Positions 1 to 8,102 of a DNA stretch of 36,682 nt are shown here, piece after piece (position 1 is the stretch's first letter; each line of letters starts with the position of its first letter). The notes below the pieces were generated by a model. The model was not told the DNA's origin, made no database searches, and worked only from the letters and a program-made list of their open reading frames with translations. Source of the DNA: VFBF01 sp964530695 (GTDB lineage Bacteria > Pseudomonadota > Alphaproteobacteria > Caulobacterales > Aquidulcibacteraceae). The DNA is taken from assembly GCA_964530695.1 (NCBI GenBank), contig CAZGYQ010000024.1:1-36682 (forward strand), in the 5' to 3' direction. The position numbers were made by a program, and so were the translations under genes.

Positions 1-726
1 GGGGCTGTCGCCGCGCGAGGCGGATTTCCGGCGCAGGAGGCGGCGTTGCGGGCGCTGCCGGGCGTCGGGCCCTACACGGCGGCGGCGATCGCCTCGATCG
101 CGTTCGGGCTGCCGGCGAATGTTGTGGATGGAAATGTCGAGCGGGTGATGGCCCGGCTCCACGCGGTCGAGACGCCGCTGCCGGTCGCGAAGGCCGAACT
201 CGCCGCGCTCGCGGCCAGGTGCGTGACCGCTGACCGCCCGGGCGACTGGGCGCAGGCGCTGATGGACCTCGGCGCGACGGTCTGCACGCCCCGGTCGCCG
301 GACTGCGGGCGGTGCCCGGCGGCGTTCGCCTGTCAGGCGCGTGCGGCGGGCGCGCCGGAGAGTTACCCGCGCCGAAAGGCGAAGGCCGCCCGGCCCGAGC
401 GCCATGGCGTGGCCTTCCGGCTGCGGCGCGGGGGCGACATCCTGCTTGTGCGCCGCGCCGACAAGGGCCTCCTCGGCGGCATGACGGGGCTGCCGACGAC
501 GCCGTGGCGCTCGGACGTCTGGTCGCGGGCGGAAGCGCTGGAATACGCCCCGGCGCCCGTTGAATGGCGCGAGAGCGGCGCGCTGCGCCACGTGTTCACG
601 CACTTCGCGCTGACGCTGGTTGTGTGGAGCGGGGAAGGGCACGCCGCCGGCGACTGGCGCGCAGTCGCGGACGTAACCGCGCAGGGGCTGCCGACGGTTT
701 TCCGTAAGGCCATGCTGCTCGCGTGA
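1..726 (+). CDS. mutY: A/G-specific adenine DNA glycosylase MutY (5' end outside window)
   Basis: This is the 3' part of MutY, which removes adenine mispaired with 8-oxoguanine or guanine in base-excision repair. Frame 1 is open from the first base, so the start lies upstream of the window. Visible parts, in order: the helix-hairpin-helix LPGVGPYTAAAI, the catalytic aspartate in VVDGNVERV, a four-cysteine [4Fe-4S] loop spaced C-X6-C-X2-C-X5-C (bases about 292-344), and a C-terminal Nudix-like domain that in this family reads 8-oxoG. The domain order matches full-length MutY, and about 240 residues are present. It ends at TGA 724-726, 94 bp before the TIR gene. Nothing appears broken. Confidence 0.95.
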   Translation, partial: GAVAARGGFPAQEAALRALPGVGPYTAAAIASIAFGLPANVVDGNVERVMARLHAVETPLPVAKAELAALAARCVTADRPGDWAQALMDLGATVCTPRSPDCGRCPAAFACQARAAGAPESYPRRKAKAARPERHGVAFRLRRGGDILLVRRADKGLLGGMTGLPTTPWRSDVWSRAEALEYAPAPVEWRESGALRHVFTHFALTLVVWSGEGHAAGDWRAVADVTAQGLPTVFRKAMLLA

Positions 727-820
727 CACAGGACAAGGCGGGTGAGCGTGCGCGCGCCATCTTCCCGCCCGGCGCACGCGCCACTATTGAATTTCTGGGT
801 TATCTGGAGCGCCCCGCGGC

Positions 821-2320
821 ATGGCTGACGTCTTCATCTCCTACGCCAGCGAGGATCGCGATCGGGTCCGTCCGCTCGCGGAAGCGCTACTTCGACGCGG
901 CCTTTCGGTGTGGTGGGACCGCGCGCTGATCGCCGGCGACGACTACGCGCGCGTGATCGAGCGCGAGCTCGCCGCGGCGAAGGCCGTGATCGTCGTGTGG
1001 ACGCAGAGCGCGGCGGAGTCCGCTTTCGTGCGCGATGAGGCCGGGCGCGCGCGCGACCAGGGCCGTCTTGTGCCCGTGACGCTGGAAACGGGCGTCGCGA
1101 TTCCGCTCGGTTTCGGCGCCATTCACGCCGAAGATCTCACGGTCTGGAATGGAGACGCGTCGGCGGCGCAGGTCTCGCTTGTCGAGGAGGCGGTGCGCGC
1201 GCGCGTCGAAGGGCGCAGCGTCGATGGCGCGGCCGTTCAGGCCAGGCGCGGAAAGTTGATGGCGCGCATTCGCATCGTCTCGATCCTCGGGGTTGTCGCC
1301 ACGGTGCTGGCGATCGCGGCGAGCGTCTATGTGCTTTCCGGTCAGAACGCCGTGCGTGAGGCAGCGCCCGTGACGCGCCAGGACCAGCTTGCGCAACTGC
1401 TCGATCTTGTTGCGAAGGGCCAGATCACCGGCGATCAGGCGCTCGAACTCGCGCGCCTGCTGCAGGACGATGCGTTCGCCGATGTCGCCGCCGAACCTGC
1501 CGACGCAAGCACGCCGCGGGCGACGACGGCGCGCACGGCCGAACCGGCGCTCGCCGATGCGCCGCGCGTGGCGCGTTCGGACGCGGTGACCGCCGCGCGC
1601 ACGTCCTTCGCCGATGCGGCCGCGACCTTGCTGCAGGATCCCGATCCGCGCGTGCGCGCCGCGGTGCTCAAGGTGGGCCAGCCGGCGACGCGCAAGGGCG
1701 GGCTTGAGGAAATGTGGGCCATCGCGCGCGAGGGCGGGGCTTCAGCGGCGCCGATCTGGCGCGCGTGCGGCGCGCTGATGCTGGCGACGGGCGACGATCG
1801 CGCGGCGCGCGCGCTGGAGAACGCGCGCGCGCTCAATCCGCAGGACAAGGCGCTCTGGCGGATGCTGAGCTTCGCCTATGAGAGACAGGATCGTCCGCGG
1901 GAAGCGGCGGGCGCGGCGTTTGTCGGCGCGGGCCTCGATGCGGCATCGGCGAGCGACTGGACGAACGCCTCCGTGCGGCTGGAGCGCGCGCTGCCGCTGA
2001 TGCCGGATGCGCAGACGCGCGGCTTCGTGCTCGGACAACTCGGCGATGCGGCGGCCGCTGGCGAGGACTGGCAGGCGGCGGAGACGCGCTATCGCGCCGC
2101 GCTCAATGTTCACGGCGACCAGAACAACATCGCCGGCATTTCCATGGACGCCTCGAAACTCGCCCGCGCGCAGATCAAGCAGGGCGAGGACGGGCGCGCA
2201 TGCGCGACGCTGCGGCGCGCTCGCCAGCAGGGCGCGACGGTGACGGAAGAAGAGCTGCGTGCGGCGTGCGGCGATCCCGCGCCCCGTCGCCGGCCGGCCT
2301 CTGCTAACCCGCCGGGCTGA
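821..2320 (+). CDS. TIR domain - transmembrane - TPR-like protein
   Basis: 499 residues. Residues 1 to about 105 form a TIR domain: opening DVFISYASEDRD, then WWDRALIAGDDY near 31-42. Glu73 in FVRDEAGRA occupies the position of the NADase glutamate in catalytic TIR domains. One transmembrane helix follows at about 150-173 (SILGVVATVLAIAASVYVL). After a low-complexity linker, residues 260-480 are helical and TPR-like (ALNPQDKALWRMLSFAYERQ, AGEDWQAAETRYRAALNVHG). TIR in the cytosol and TPR on the other side of the inner membrane is my inference from one helix. The domains are family knowledge; the physiological role is unknown. No defence genes adjoin it. Its stop overlaps the rsmD stop tail to tail by 17 bp. 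Confidence 0.85.
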   Translation: MADVFISYASEDRDRVRPLAEALLRRGLSVWWDRALIAGDDYARVIERELAAAKAVIVVWTQSAAESAFVRDEAGRARDQGRLVPVTLETGVAIPLGFGAIHAEDLTVWNGDASAAQVSLVEEAVRARVEGRSVDGAAVQARRGKLMARIRIVSILGVVATVLAIAASVYVLSGQNAVREAAPVTRQDQLAQLLDLVAKGQITGDQALELARLLQDDAFADVAAEPADASTPRATTARTAEPALADAPRVARSDAVTAARTSFADAAATLLQDPDPRVRAAVLKVGQPATRKGGLEEMWAIAREGGASAAPIWRACGALMLATGDDRAARALENARALNPQDKALWRMLSFAYERQDRPREAAGAAFVGAGLDAASASDWTNASVRLERALPLMPDAQTRGFVLGQLGDAAAAGEDWQAAETRYRAALNVHGDQNNIAGISMDASKLARAQIKQGEDGRACATLRRARQQGATVTEEELRAACGDPAPRRRPASANPPG

Positions 2321-2867
2321 GGAAGAGAACTTTCGCCGCGCCCCAGACGCGTTCGTCGTGCACGGTGAAGCGCTCGGTGGAAACCGTCTCCTCCGCCGCG
2401 CATTCAAACACGATCGTCGCGTCGGGCGTGATCCAGCCTCCGGGCAGGAGCTTCGCCAGCGCGCGTTCGCCGAGCCCCTTGCCGTAGGGCGGATCGAGGA
2501 AGACGAGATCGAAGGGCGCAGCGAGGCCCGCCGGCTTGGCGCCGAGGTCGGTGGCGTCGCGGCGATGGATCCGCGTCACGCCGAACAGCGAGAGCGCCTC
2601 GATGTTGTCGCGGATCGCGCCGCGCGCGGCGGCGTCGGTCTCGACGAACAGCGCGAACGCCGCCCCCCGAGAGATCGCCTCAAGCCCCAGCGCGCCGGAC
2701 CCGGCGAAGAGGTCGAGCACGCGCGCGCCGTCGAGGGGCCTGGCCCAGGCCGCGTGCGCGAGGACATTGAACAACGACTCGCGCGCGCGGTCCGAAGTGG
2801 GTCGCGTGGCCTGTCCGCCCGGCGTCGCCAGCGCGCGTCCCTTCAATGTGCCGCCGACAATTCGCAT
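2304..2867 (-). CDS. rsmD: 16S rRNA (guanine966-N2)-methyltransferase RsmD
   Basis: 187 residues, a normal length for RsmD, which methylates G966 of 16S rRNA during 30S assembly. It begins MRIVGGTLKGR, the usual RsmD N-terminus, followed by the RPTSDRARESLFN motif. SAM motif I is DLFAGSGALGLEA and the catalytic motif is DPPYGKG. The open frame extends upstream to 3047, but that stretch lacks family similarity and would run across the divergent TerC start, so I place the start at ATG 2867. The gene is convergent with the TIR gene and divergent from the TerC-family gene. Confidence 0.93.
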   Translation of the reverse strand: MRIVGGTLKGRALATPGGQATRPTSDRARESLFNVLAHAAWARPLDGARVLDLFAGSGALGLEAISRGAAFALFVETDAAARGAIRDNIEALSLFGVTRIHRRDATDLGAKPAGLAAPFDLVFLDPPYGKGLGERALAKLLPGGWITPDATIVFECAAEETVSTERFTVHDERVWGAAKVLFLSPAG

Positions 2868-2947
2868 TCCTGTCCGCCACTTGACCTTGCCCGCCCGAGC
2901 AGCCTTAAACGCCAGCCGCCCACCCGCCGACAAGAGACGCTCACGCC

Positions 2948-3628
2948 TTGGACGTAGATTTCCCCGCCATATCCGCCCTGTTGCAGGTGATCCTGATCGA
3001 CCTGGCGCTCGCCGGCGACAACGCGATCGCGGTCGGCCTCGCCGCATCCGCGCTTGCGCCCGCCCAGCAGAAGCGCGCCATCTTCATCGGCGTGGCGATG
3101 GCGCTCGTGCTGCGGATCATCTTCGCGCTGCTGACCGTGCAGATGCTGAAGATACCGGGATTGCTGGCCTTTGGCGGCCTGCTGCTCTTCTGGGTGGCGT
3201 GGCGCATGTACGAGGATCTGCGCGCGCACAAACCCGAAGCGCCATTTCTCGAACCGGAACAGGGCGTGGCGCTGGCGCAGGGCGCAGCGGCGCAGATCGC
3301 CGCGCCGCAGACGTTCGGGCGCGCGCTGCTGTCGATCATCATCGCCGATGTGTCGATGTCGCTGGACAACGTGCTCGCCGTGGCGGGCGTGGCGCGCCAT
3401 AATGAAGTGATCATGGCGTTCGGACTTGTGCTGTCGGTGTTGCTGATGGGCGTGGCGGCGTCGATCATCGCCACCGTCATCCAGAGATACCGCTGGATCG
3501 CCTATGTGGGAATCGTCGTGATCGTGTTCGCCGCGGTGCGCATGGTCTGGGACGACGGGCACAACTTCTTCCCGCAATACATCCCCGAAATGCCCGGCTG
3601 GATGGGCGCTTCGCACCCGCCCGCCTAA
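2948..3628 (+). CDS. TerC-family (YjbE-type) integral membrane protein
   Basis: 226 residues with about six hydrophobic segments. The two signature acidic motifs of the TerC family are both present: DLALAGDNAIAVGLAA near the N-terminus and DVSMSLDNVLAVAGVA at about residues 136-151. This is the short YjbE-like branch, linked in other bacteria to manganese export or protection of membrane proteins; the substrate here is inferred only. The start is TTG 2948 (protein MDVDFPAI); no better ATG precedes the first motif. The central cytoplasmic loop (residues 90-120) is charged. It is divergent from rsmD, with 80 bp between the starts. Confidence 0.85.
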   Translation: MDVDFPAISALLQVILIDLALAGDNAIAVGLAASALAPAQQKRAIFIGVAMALVLRIIFALLTVQMLKIPGLLAFGGLLLFWVAWRMYEDLRAHKPEAPFLEPEQGVALAQGAAAQIAAPQTFGRALLSIIIADVSMSLDNVLAVAGVARHNEVIMAFGLVLSVLLMGVAASIIATVIQRYRWIAYVGIVVIVFAAVRMVWDDGHNFFPQYIPEMPGWMGASHPPA

Positions 3629-3636
3629 CCGCCGGC

Positions 3637-4416
3637 CTAGCCGCCGCCTGCGCCGCGCCGTCTGGCTTTCGACGAACCGAACATGTCCCTGACCTGCCGC
3701 GGTGGAACCTCTTCCACCTGGCCCGGTTTCAGCAGGCCGAGTTCGAACGGCCCGTAGGACGTGCGGATCAGCCGGTTCACTTTCAGTCCGAGTGCCTCGA
3801 GGACACGGCGCACTTCGCGGTTCTTGCCTTCCGTCAGCACCACCGAGATCCAGGCGTTGCCGCCCTGCTGGCGCTCGAGCGTCGCCATGATCGAACCATA
3901 GCGCACCTTCTCGACGACGATGCCGTCGACGAGCCTGTCGAGTTCTTCCTGCGAGATGCGCCCGAAGGCGCGGGCGCGGTAGTGGCGGCTCCACGCGTTG
4001 GCGGGCAGCTCGAACTGGCGCGCGAGTTCGCCGTCGTTGGTGAGCAGCAGCAGGCCTTCGCTGTTGAGGTCGAGGCGCCCGATGCTGACGACACGCGGCA
4101 TGTCCGGGGGCAGGCGCTCGTAGATGGTGGCGCGGCCCTTGGGATCATGGTTGGTGGTCAGGAGGCCGTCGGGCTTGTGATAGCGCCACAGGCGCGTGGG
4201 CTGCGGTTCGGCGACGCGCTTGCCGTCGACGCGGATGTCGTCCCTGGCGGTCACTTTGAAGGCGGGCGTGTCGAGCTTCTTGCCGTTCACCACGACGCGA
4301 CCCTCGGCGATGAGCTTTTCGGCGTCGCGGCGCGAGCACACGCCCGAGCGCGCCAGCGTCTTGGCGATGCGTTCGCCGTCCGGAGGGAAACCTTCAGTGG
4401 TCACGGCGGGACTCAT
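3637..4416 (-). CDS. rluB: RsuA/RluB-family ribosomal large-subunit pseudouridine synthase
   Basis: 259 residues. An N-terminal S4 RNA-binding domain (ERIAKTLARSGVCSRRDAEKLIAEGRV, about 15-75) is followed by the catalytic domain with the signature GRLDLNSEGLLLLTNDG; Asp116 is the expected catalytic aspartate. Family members isomerise uridine to pseudouridine, and RluB acts at U2605 of 23S rRNA. The architecture fits RluB, but RluE/RluF cannot be excluded by eye. The C-terminus is basic and glycine-rich (SSKARRRGAGGG). It is divergent from tadA with 23 bp between the starts, so the promoters must overlap the coding ends. Confidence 0.9.
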   Translation of the reverse strand: MSPAVTTEGFPPDGERIAKTLARSGVCSRRDAEKLIAEGRVVVNGKKLDTPAFKVTARDDIRVDGKRVAEPQPTRLWRYHKPDGLLTTNHDPKGRATIYERLPPDMPRVVSIGRLDLNSEGLLLLTNDGELARQFELPANAWSRHYRARAFGRISQEELDRLVDGIVVEKVRYGSIMATLERQQGGNAWISVVLTEGKNREVRRVLEALGLKVNRLIRTSYGPFELGLLKPGQVEEVPPRQVRDMFGSSKARRRGAGGG

Positions 4417-4439
4417 ACCCGTCCGCGCGCCACGCGGCT

Positions 4440-4907
4440 ATGATGCTCGCCATGAAGGACGATGAACGGTGGATGCGGCGCGCGCTGGCGCTGGCGGAGG
4501 CGGCGGCGCTGGCGGGCGAGGCGCCGATCGGCGCGGTGCTCGTGGACGGCGCCGGCGAGGTGGTCGCCGAAGCGGGTAACGCGCCGATCGCCGCGCATGA
4601 TCCTACGGCGCACGCCGAAATGATTGTCCTGCGCGAGGCGGCGTTGCGCGGCGGCAACTACCGTCTGCCGCCGGGACTGACGCTCTACGTGACGCTCGAA
4701 CCCTGCACCATGTGCGCCGGCGCCATCTCGCACGCGCGCGTGTCGCGGCTGGTCTACGGCGCAAGCGACGCAAAGGGCGGCGCGGTGGAGAACGGCGTGC
4801 GCTTTTTCGAACAGCCCACCTGCCACTGGCGTCCCGAGGCGACGGGCGGCGTCGAGGCGGAAGCCTGCGCGCAGGTGCTGAAGGATTTTTTCCGCGCGCG
4901 AAGGTGA
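4440..4907 (+). CDS. tadA: tRNA-specific adenosine deaminase TadA
   Basis: 155 residues. TadA converts A34 to inosine in the anticodon of tRNA-Arg(ACG). The zinc-dependent deaminase core is complete: HAE at 58-60 (zinc ligand His58, proton shuttle Glu60) and PCTMC at 88-92 (zinc ligands Cys89 and Cys92). The C-terminal RFFEQPTCHWRPEATGGV region matches TadA rather than cytosine deaminases. Three possible ATGs lie at the start (4440, 4443, 4452); the last gives MKDDERWMRRAL, which looks most like the family, so the true start may be 4452. Confidence 0.93.
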   Translation: MMLAMKDDERWMRRALALAEAAALAGEAPIGAVLVDGAGEVVAEAGNAPIAAHDPTAHAEMIVLREAALRGGNYRLPPGLTLYVTLEPCTMCAGAISHARVSRLVYGASDAKGGAVENGVRFFEQPTCHWRPEATGGVEAEACAQVLKDFFRARR

Positions 4908-4927
4908 GGGGATTTCACCTTGGCTCA

Positions 4928-5070
4928 GTCATTCCGGACGCGCCGGAGGCGCGATCCGGAAGCCAGGGGTTCAGGCTCCGGAAGTACGTTCAGACATCCG
5001 CACGCTTGAACGCACGAAATCATCTGGTCCCCTGGGTTCCGGCTCTCCGCTCCGCTTCGGCCGGAATGAC
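4928..5070. repeat. 143-bp palindromic interspersed repeat
   Basis: The element begins with GTCATTCCGG and ends with the reverse complement CCGGAATGAC. A second nested pair, CCGGAAGCCAGGGG and its near reverse complement CCCCTGGGTTCCGG, lies inside. It fills most of the 175-bp gap between the convergent tadA and ribF. No coding potential is seen. The style matches palindromic repeats common in alphaproteobacterial genomes. It may serve as a bidirectional terminator for the two flanking genes. Confidence 0.75.
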
Positions 5071-5082
5071 TGATAAATGTGA

Positions 5083-6012
5083 TTAGTCGCCGAGCAACAT
5101 CCGCGCCGCCTTCGCATCCTCGGCGATCTGCGCCGTCAGCGCCTCGAACGAATCGAACTTGCGTTCCGCGCGGATGAAGTGCGCGAGCTGCGTCTCGATG
5201 GTCTTGACGTAGAGGTCGCCGCTGAAATCGAAGATGTGCGTTTCCAGCAGCGGTTCCGCGACGCCGCCGACGGTCGGCTTCACGCCGCAGTTGGACACGC
5301 CCGCGCGCCACACGCCATCGCCGGTGTCGGTGCGCGTGGCGTAGACGCCGAACATCGGACGCAGGTAGTCGCCGAGCGCGACGTTGGCGGTGGGAAAGCC
5401 GATGCCGCGGGCGCGCTGCATGCCGGAGATCACTTCGCCTTCGATCGCCCATGGCCGCCCGAGAAGGCGCGCTGCGTCGCCCATGTCGCCGGCCTGCAAC
5501 GCCGTGCGGATCGAGGTGGAGGAGACCTTGTCCGGGTGGTGGCCGTCGTCGACGGCGTCGACCACCTCGACGCCGAAACCGTATTGTGCGCCGTATGCCT
5601 TGAGCGTCGCGGTATCGCCGACGCGATCCTTGCCGAACCGGAAATCGACGCCGACCGCCACGCGCGCCGCGCCGATGCGCCCGGCGATCACCTCGCGCGC
5701 GAACGCCTCATCGCTCATCTGCGAGAGCGTGGCGTCGAACCTGATCTCGATCAGCGCGTCGGCGCCGCACGCCGCGAGAGCGCGGGCGCGCTGCGCCGAT
5801 GTCTGGAGACGGAAGGGCGCGGAGTCCGGCTTGAAGAAGCGTCGTGGATGCGGCGCGAACACGGCCGCCGCCGCGCGACGTCCATCGGCGCCCGCCACCG
5901 CCGCCGCGAGCACGGCCTGATGGCCGAGGTGCACGCCGTCGAAATTGCCCAGCGCGATCGACGCGCCGCGGGCGCTGTCGGGGAGCCGGTCCTGAGCGGA
6001 GAAAAATTCCAT
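5083..6012 (-). CDS. ribF: Bifunctional riboflavin kinase / FAD synthetase
   Basis: 309 residues, normal for RibF, which phosphorylates riboflavin to FMN and adenylates FMN to FAD. The N-terminal nucleotidyltransferase carries GNFDGVHLGHQAVL (about 22-35, an HxGH-like motif) and later VGVDFRFGKDR. The C-terminal flavokinase domain starts at RPWAIEGEVISGMQRARGIGFPTANV, with the conserved PTAN. A MaoC-type gene ends four bases beyond its start at 6017, so ribF is probably co-transcribed as the downstream gene of that pair. Confidence 0.95.
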   Translation of the reverse strand: MEFFSAQDRLPDSARGASIALGNFDGVHLGHQAVLAAAVAGADGRRAAAAVFAPHPRRFFKPDSAPFRLQTSAQRARALAACGADALIEIRFDATLSQMSDEAFAREVIAGRIGAARVAVGVDFRFGKDRVGDTATLKAYGAQYGFGVEVVDAVDDGHHPDKVSSTSIRTALQAGDMGDAARLLGRPWAIEGEVISGMQRARGIGFPTANVALGDYLRPMFGVYATRTDTGDGVWRAGVSNCGVKPTVGGVAEPLLETHIFDFSGDLYVKTIETQLAHFIRAERKFDSFEALTAQIAEDAKAARMLLGD

Positions 6013-6016
6013 CGTG

Positions 6017-6457
6017 TCAAGCGGGCCGCCGCGGCGCCATCACCACCGCCTCGCCTTCAAGCACGGCCTTGCCGTTCACGAGGCATGTGCACTGGAAGGT
6101 CGCGCGGCCCTTTTCGTCGCTCAGGGCAATCACTTCCACGCGCGTGGTCACCGCGTCGTCGATCTTCACCGGGCGTTTGAACGCCAGCGTCTGGGAGATG
6201 TAGATCGCGCCCGGCCCCGGCAGGCGCGTGCCAATCAGCGCGGAGATGTAGCTCGCCGAAAGCATGCCGTGGGCGATGCGTTCCTTGAACGGGGTGGTGG
6301 CGGCGAAGGCCGCGTCGAGGTGGACGGGGTTGTCGTCGCCCGAGACCGCCGCGAAGGCGACGATGTCGGCCTCGGCCACCGTGCGGGTCATTTCCGCGTT
6401 CTGGCCGATTGATAGGTCTTCGAAGAAAAGTCCGGGCCCGGCCATGGCAGTCCTCAT
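6017..6457 (-). CDS. MaoC-like (R)-specific enoyl-CoA hydratase
   Basis: 146 residues forming a single hot-dog fold. The hydratase 2 motif SGDDNPVHLDAAFA is present; Asp41 and His46 have the five-residue spacing of the catalytic pair in PhaJ-type (R)-hydratases. The following FKERIAHGMLSASYISALIG is also typical. The enzyme would hydrate trans-2-enoyl-CoA to (R)-3-hydroxyacyl-CoA, feeding polyhydroxyalkanoate or beta-oxidation routes; the substrate is not determined by sequence. The start could be ATG 6457 or ATG 6442, which gives MAGPGLFFEDL and looks more family-like. It sits directly upstream of ribF, probably in one transcript. Confidence 0.85.
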   Translation of the reverse strand: MRTAMAGPGLFFEDLSIGQNAEMTRTVAEADIVAFAAVSGDDNPVHLDAAFAATTPFKERIAHGMLSASYISALIGTRLPGPGAIYISQTLAFKRPVKIDDAVTTRVEVIALSDEKGRATFQCTCLVNGKAVLEGEAVVMAPRRPA

Positions 6458-6571
6458 GAATATCCGGCGGCCTTCCTAACGCGCGCCGCCCGCGAACGCC
6501 AAGGCGGGCGCGCCGCTTGCGTCCGGTCGCGGCCGCGGTAACGCTGTGGCGACCTTGAGGGAGGCACCGCC

Positions 6572-7270
6572 ATGACCATGTTCGCCGCCGCGCTCGCCGC
6601 CTTCATTCTCCTGCATGTGGGGGTGGCGGCGACCCCGTTGCGCGCTGCGCTGGTCGGCCGGATCGGGGAAGGCGGCTACCGGGGCGTCTTCTCGCTTGCC
6701 TCCGCCGGGGCGCTGGCATGGATGATCTTCGCCTACGCCGCCGCGCGGGCCGCGCCGGACAACCCCGATCTCTGGACCGCGCCCGCGTGGGGCCGCCACG
6801 TGGCGGCGACCCTCGTCCTTTTCGGCTTCCTGCTCGCGGTCGCGGGCCTGCTGACGCCGGGACCCACGCTTGCGGGCTTCGAGGGCGCGCTGAACAAGCC
6901 CGAACCCGCGAAGGGGATCCTGCGCGTCACCCGCCACCCGTTCCTGTGGGGCGTGGCGCTGTGGGGGCTCGGGCACCTGTTCGCCAACGGGGAGGGGACC
7001 TCGGTCATGCTGTTCGGGGGGCTCTCCGTCATGAGCCTCCTCGGAACCCGCTCCATCGATCGCAAGTCCGCCGCCCGCATGCCGGCCGCCTGGGCGCCGT
7101 TCCGGGACGCCACCTCGAACGTGCCGTTCGCGGCGATCGTGCAGGGGCGCAACCGGCTGGCGCTGGGGGAGATGGCGATCCCGCTTCTCGCCGCGGTGGC
7201 CGCCTACGGGTCGGTTCTCTGGTTCCACAAGGCGCTTTTCGGGGTCGCGCCGTTCGCAATCGGCGCCTGA
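6572..7270 (+). CDS. NnrU-family integral membrane protein
   Basis: 232 residues, strongly hydrophobic, with about six membrane segments. The central motif RHPFLWGVALWGLGHLFANG followed by LFGGLSVMSLLGTRSIDRK matches the NnrU/isoprenylcysteine-methyltransferase-like fold (TRHP...GHL..NGD). NnrU was named from nitrite/nitric oxide reduction loci, but many bacteria without denitrification carry it, and no nor or nir genes are visible here. The function is therefore unassigned. ATG 6572 is preceded by GAGGGAGG (6557-6564). Confidence 0.82.
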   Translation: MTMFAAALAAFILLHVGVAATPLRAALVGRIGEGGYRGVFSLASAGALAWMIFAYAAARAAPDNPDLWTAPAWGRHVAATLVLFGFLLAVAGLLTPGPTLAGFEGALNKPEPAKGILRVTRHPFLWGVALWGLGHLFANGEGTSVMLFGGLSVMSLLGTRSIDRKSAARMPAAWAPFRDATSNVPFAAIVQGRNRLALGEMAIPLLAAVAAYGSVLWFHKALFGVAPFAIGA

Positions 7271-7300
7271 AGGGGAGCGCATGAACGGAACGGAAATCAT

Positions 7301-7330
7301 GTTGCGGCATAGTTCGGCCGCAACAGGAGG
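7301..7330 (+). promoter_or_regulatory. Hairpin abutting the Hpt gene ribosome binding site
   Basis: GTTGCGGC (7301-7308) and GCCGCAAC (7317-7324) form a perfect 8-bp stem with an 8-base loop. The Shine-Dalgarno AGGAGG follows at once (7325-7330), eight bases before ATG 7339. It could be an mRNA hairpin that shapes translation initiation or a DNA operator palindrome; the sequence does not decide. Confidence 0.4.
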
Positions 7331-7338
7331 ACGGCCGG

Positions 7339-7692
7339 ATGCCCCCGGACATCTTTGACCGCCAGCACTTCGCCCACATGACCGGCGACGACGACGCCCT
7401 GCAGGTCGAGATCGTGCAGATTTTCCGCGCGCAGGCCGAACTCTGGGAGCGGCTGCTCATCCCCGATGCGCCGACCCCGATCTGGCGCGACGCCGCCCAT
7501 ACCGTGAAGGGCTCCGCCCGCGGACTGGGCCTTTGGGCCCTGGCGGAGGCCTGCGAGCAGGCCGAGGGGCTCGGCAAGGCCGGCGCGGTCGAGGGGGCGA
7601 TGGTGTCGGCGGCGCTGTCGCGGGTGCGCGGGCGCCTCGCGGAGGCGCTGACGGCGCTGGAAGCGACGATGACGCGGACCGCCGCCGCCTGA
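7339..7692 (+). CDS. Hpt domain histidine phosphotransfer protein
   Basis: 117 residues, a stand-alone Hpt four-helix bundle. The phosphoacceptor motif is AAHTVKGSARGLGL with His54 as the expected phosphorylated histidine, the usual H-x-x-K-G-S/A pattern. Such proteins relay phosphate between receiver domains of hybrid kinases and response regulators. It lacks the degenerate ATPase domain of ChpT, so it is not that cell-cycle phosphotransferase. No kinase or receiver gene adjoins it, so the partners are unknown. The ribosome binding site AGGAGG is optimal. Confidence 0.85.
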   Translation: MPPDIFDRQHFAHMTGDDDALQVEIVQIFRAQAELWERLLIPDAPTPIWRDAAHTVKGSARGLGLWALAEACEQAEGLGKAGAVEGAMVSAALSRVRGRLAEALTALEATMTRTAAA

Positions 7693-7735
7693 CCCACTGG
7701 ACAGCCGGCCGCGGCTTGGGCACGACCACCGCGAG

Positions 7736-8068
7736 ATGGCCGAAGACGTCCGCATCCTCAATGTGATCGATCGCGAGGGAACCCTCCACGCCGTGGAAGG
7801 CCTCGACGGCTGGCGCGTAATGGAGATCATTCGCGACCAGGGGCTGCCCATCAAGGCCGAGTGCGGCGGCGCGTGCGCGTGCGCCACGTGCCACGTCTAT
7901 GTCGACGACGCCTGGATCGGAAAGCTCGTCGCGCCGACGGACGAGGAGCTGGAACGGCTGGATGACGCGTTCGAGGTGACGGAGGCCTCGCGGCTGTCGT
8001 GCCAGATCCTGATGCGCGAGGACTTTGATGGCCTGACCGTCACGCTGGCGCCGGGCAGCGAGCCGTGA
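7736..8068 (+). CDS. Adrenodoxin-type [2Fe-2S] ferredoxin
   Basis: 110 residues. The cluster motif ECGGACACATCHVYV supplies Cys43, Cys49 and Cys52 in the C-X5-C-X2-C pattern, with Cys89 in RLSCQI as the fourth ligand. Cys47 is an extra cysteine inside the loop, which is common in this class. The sequence resembles the Fdx/putidaredoxin branch that donates electrons in iron-sulfur cluster assembly or to P450-type enzymes. No isc/suf or P450 gene is nearby, so the partner is open. A Nudix gene starts 34 bp downstream. Confidence 0.9.
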   Translation: MAEDVRILNVIDREGTLHAVEGLDGWRVMEIIRDQGLPIKAECGGACACATCHVYVDDAWIGKLVAPTDEELERLDDAFEVTEASRLSCQILMREDFDGLTVTLAPGSEP

Positions 8069-8102
8069 CCGCCGCCGCGTCCGGGTCTATAGAGCAACCG
8101 TC

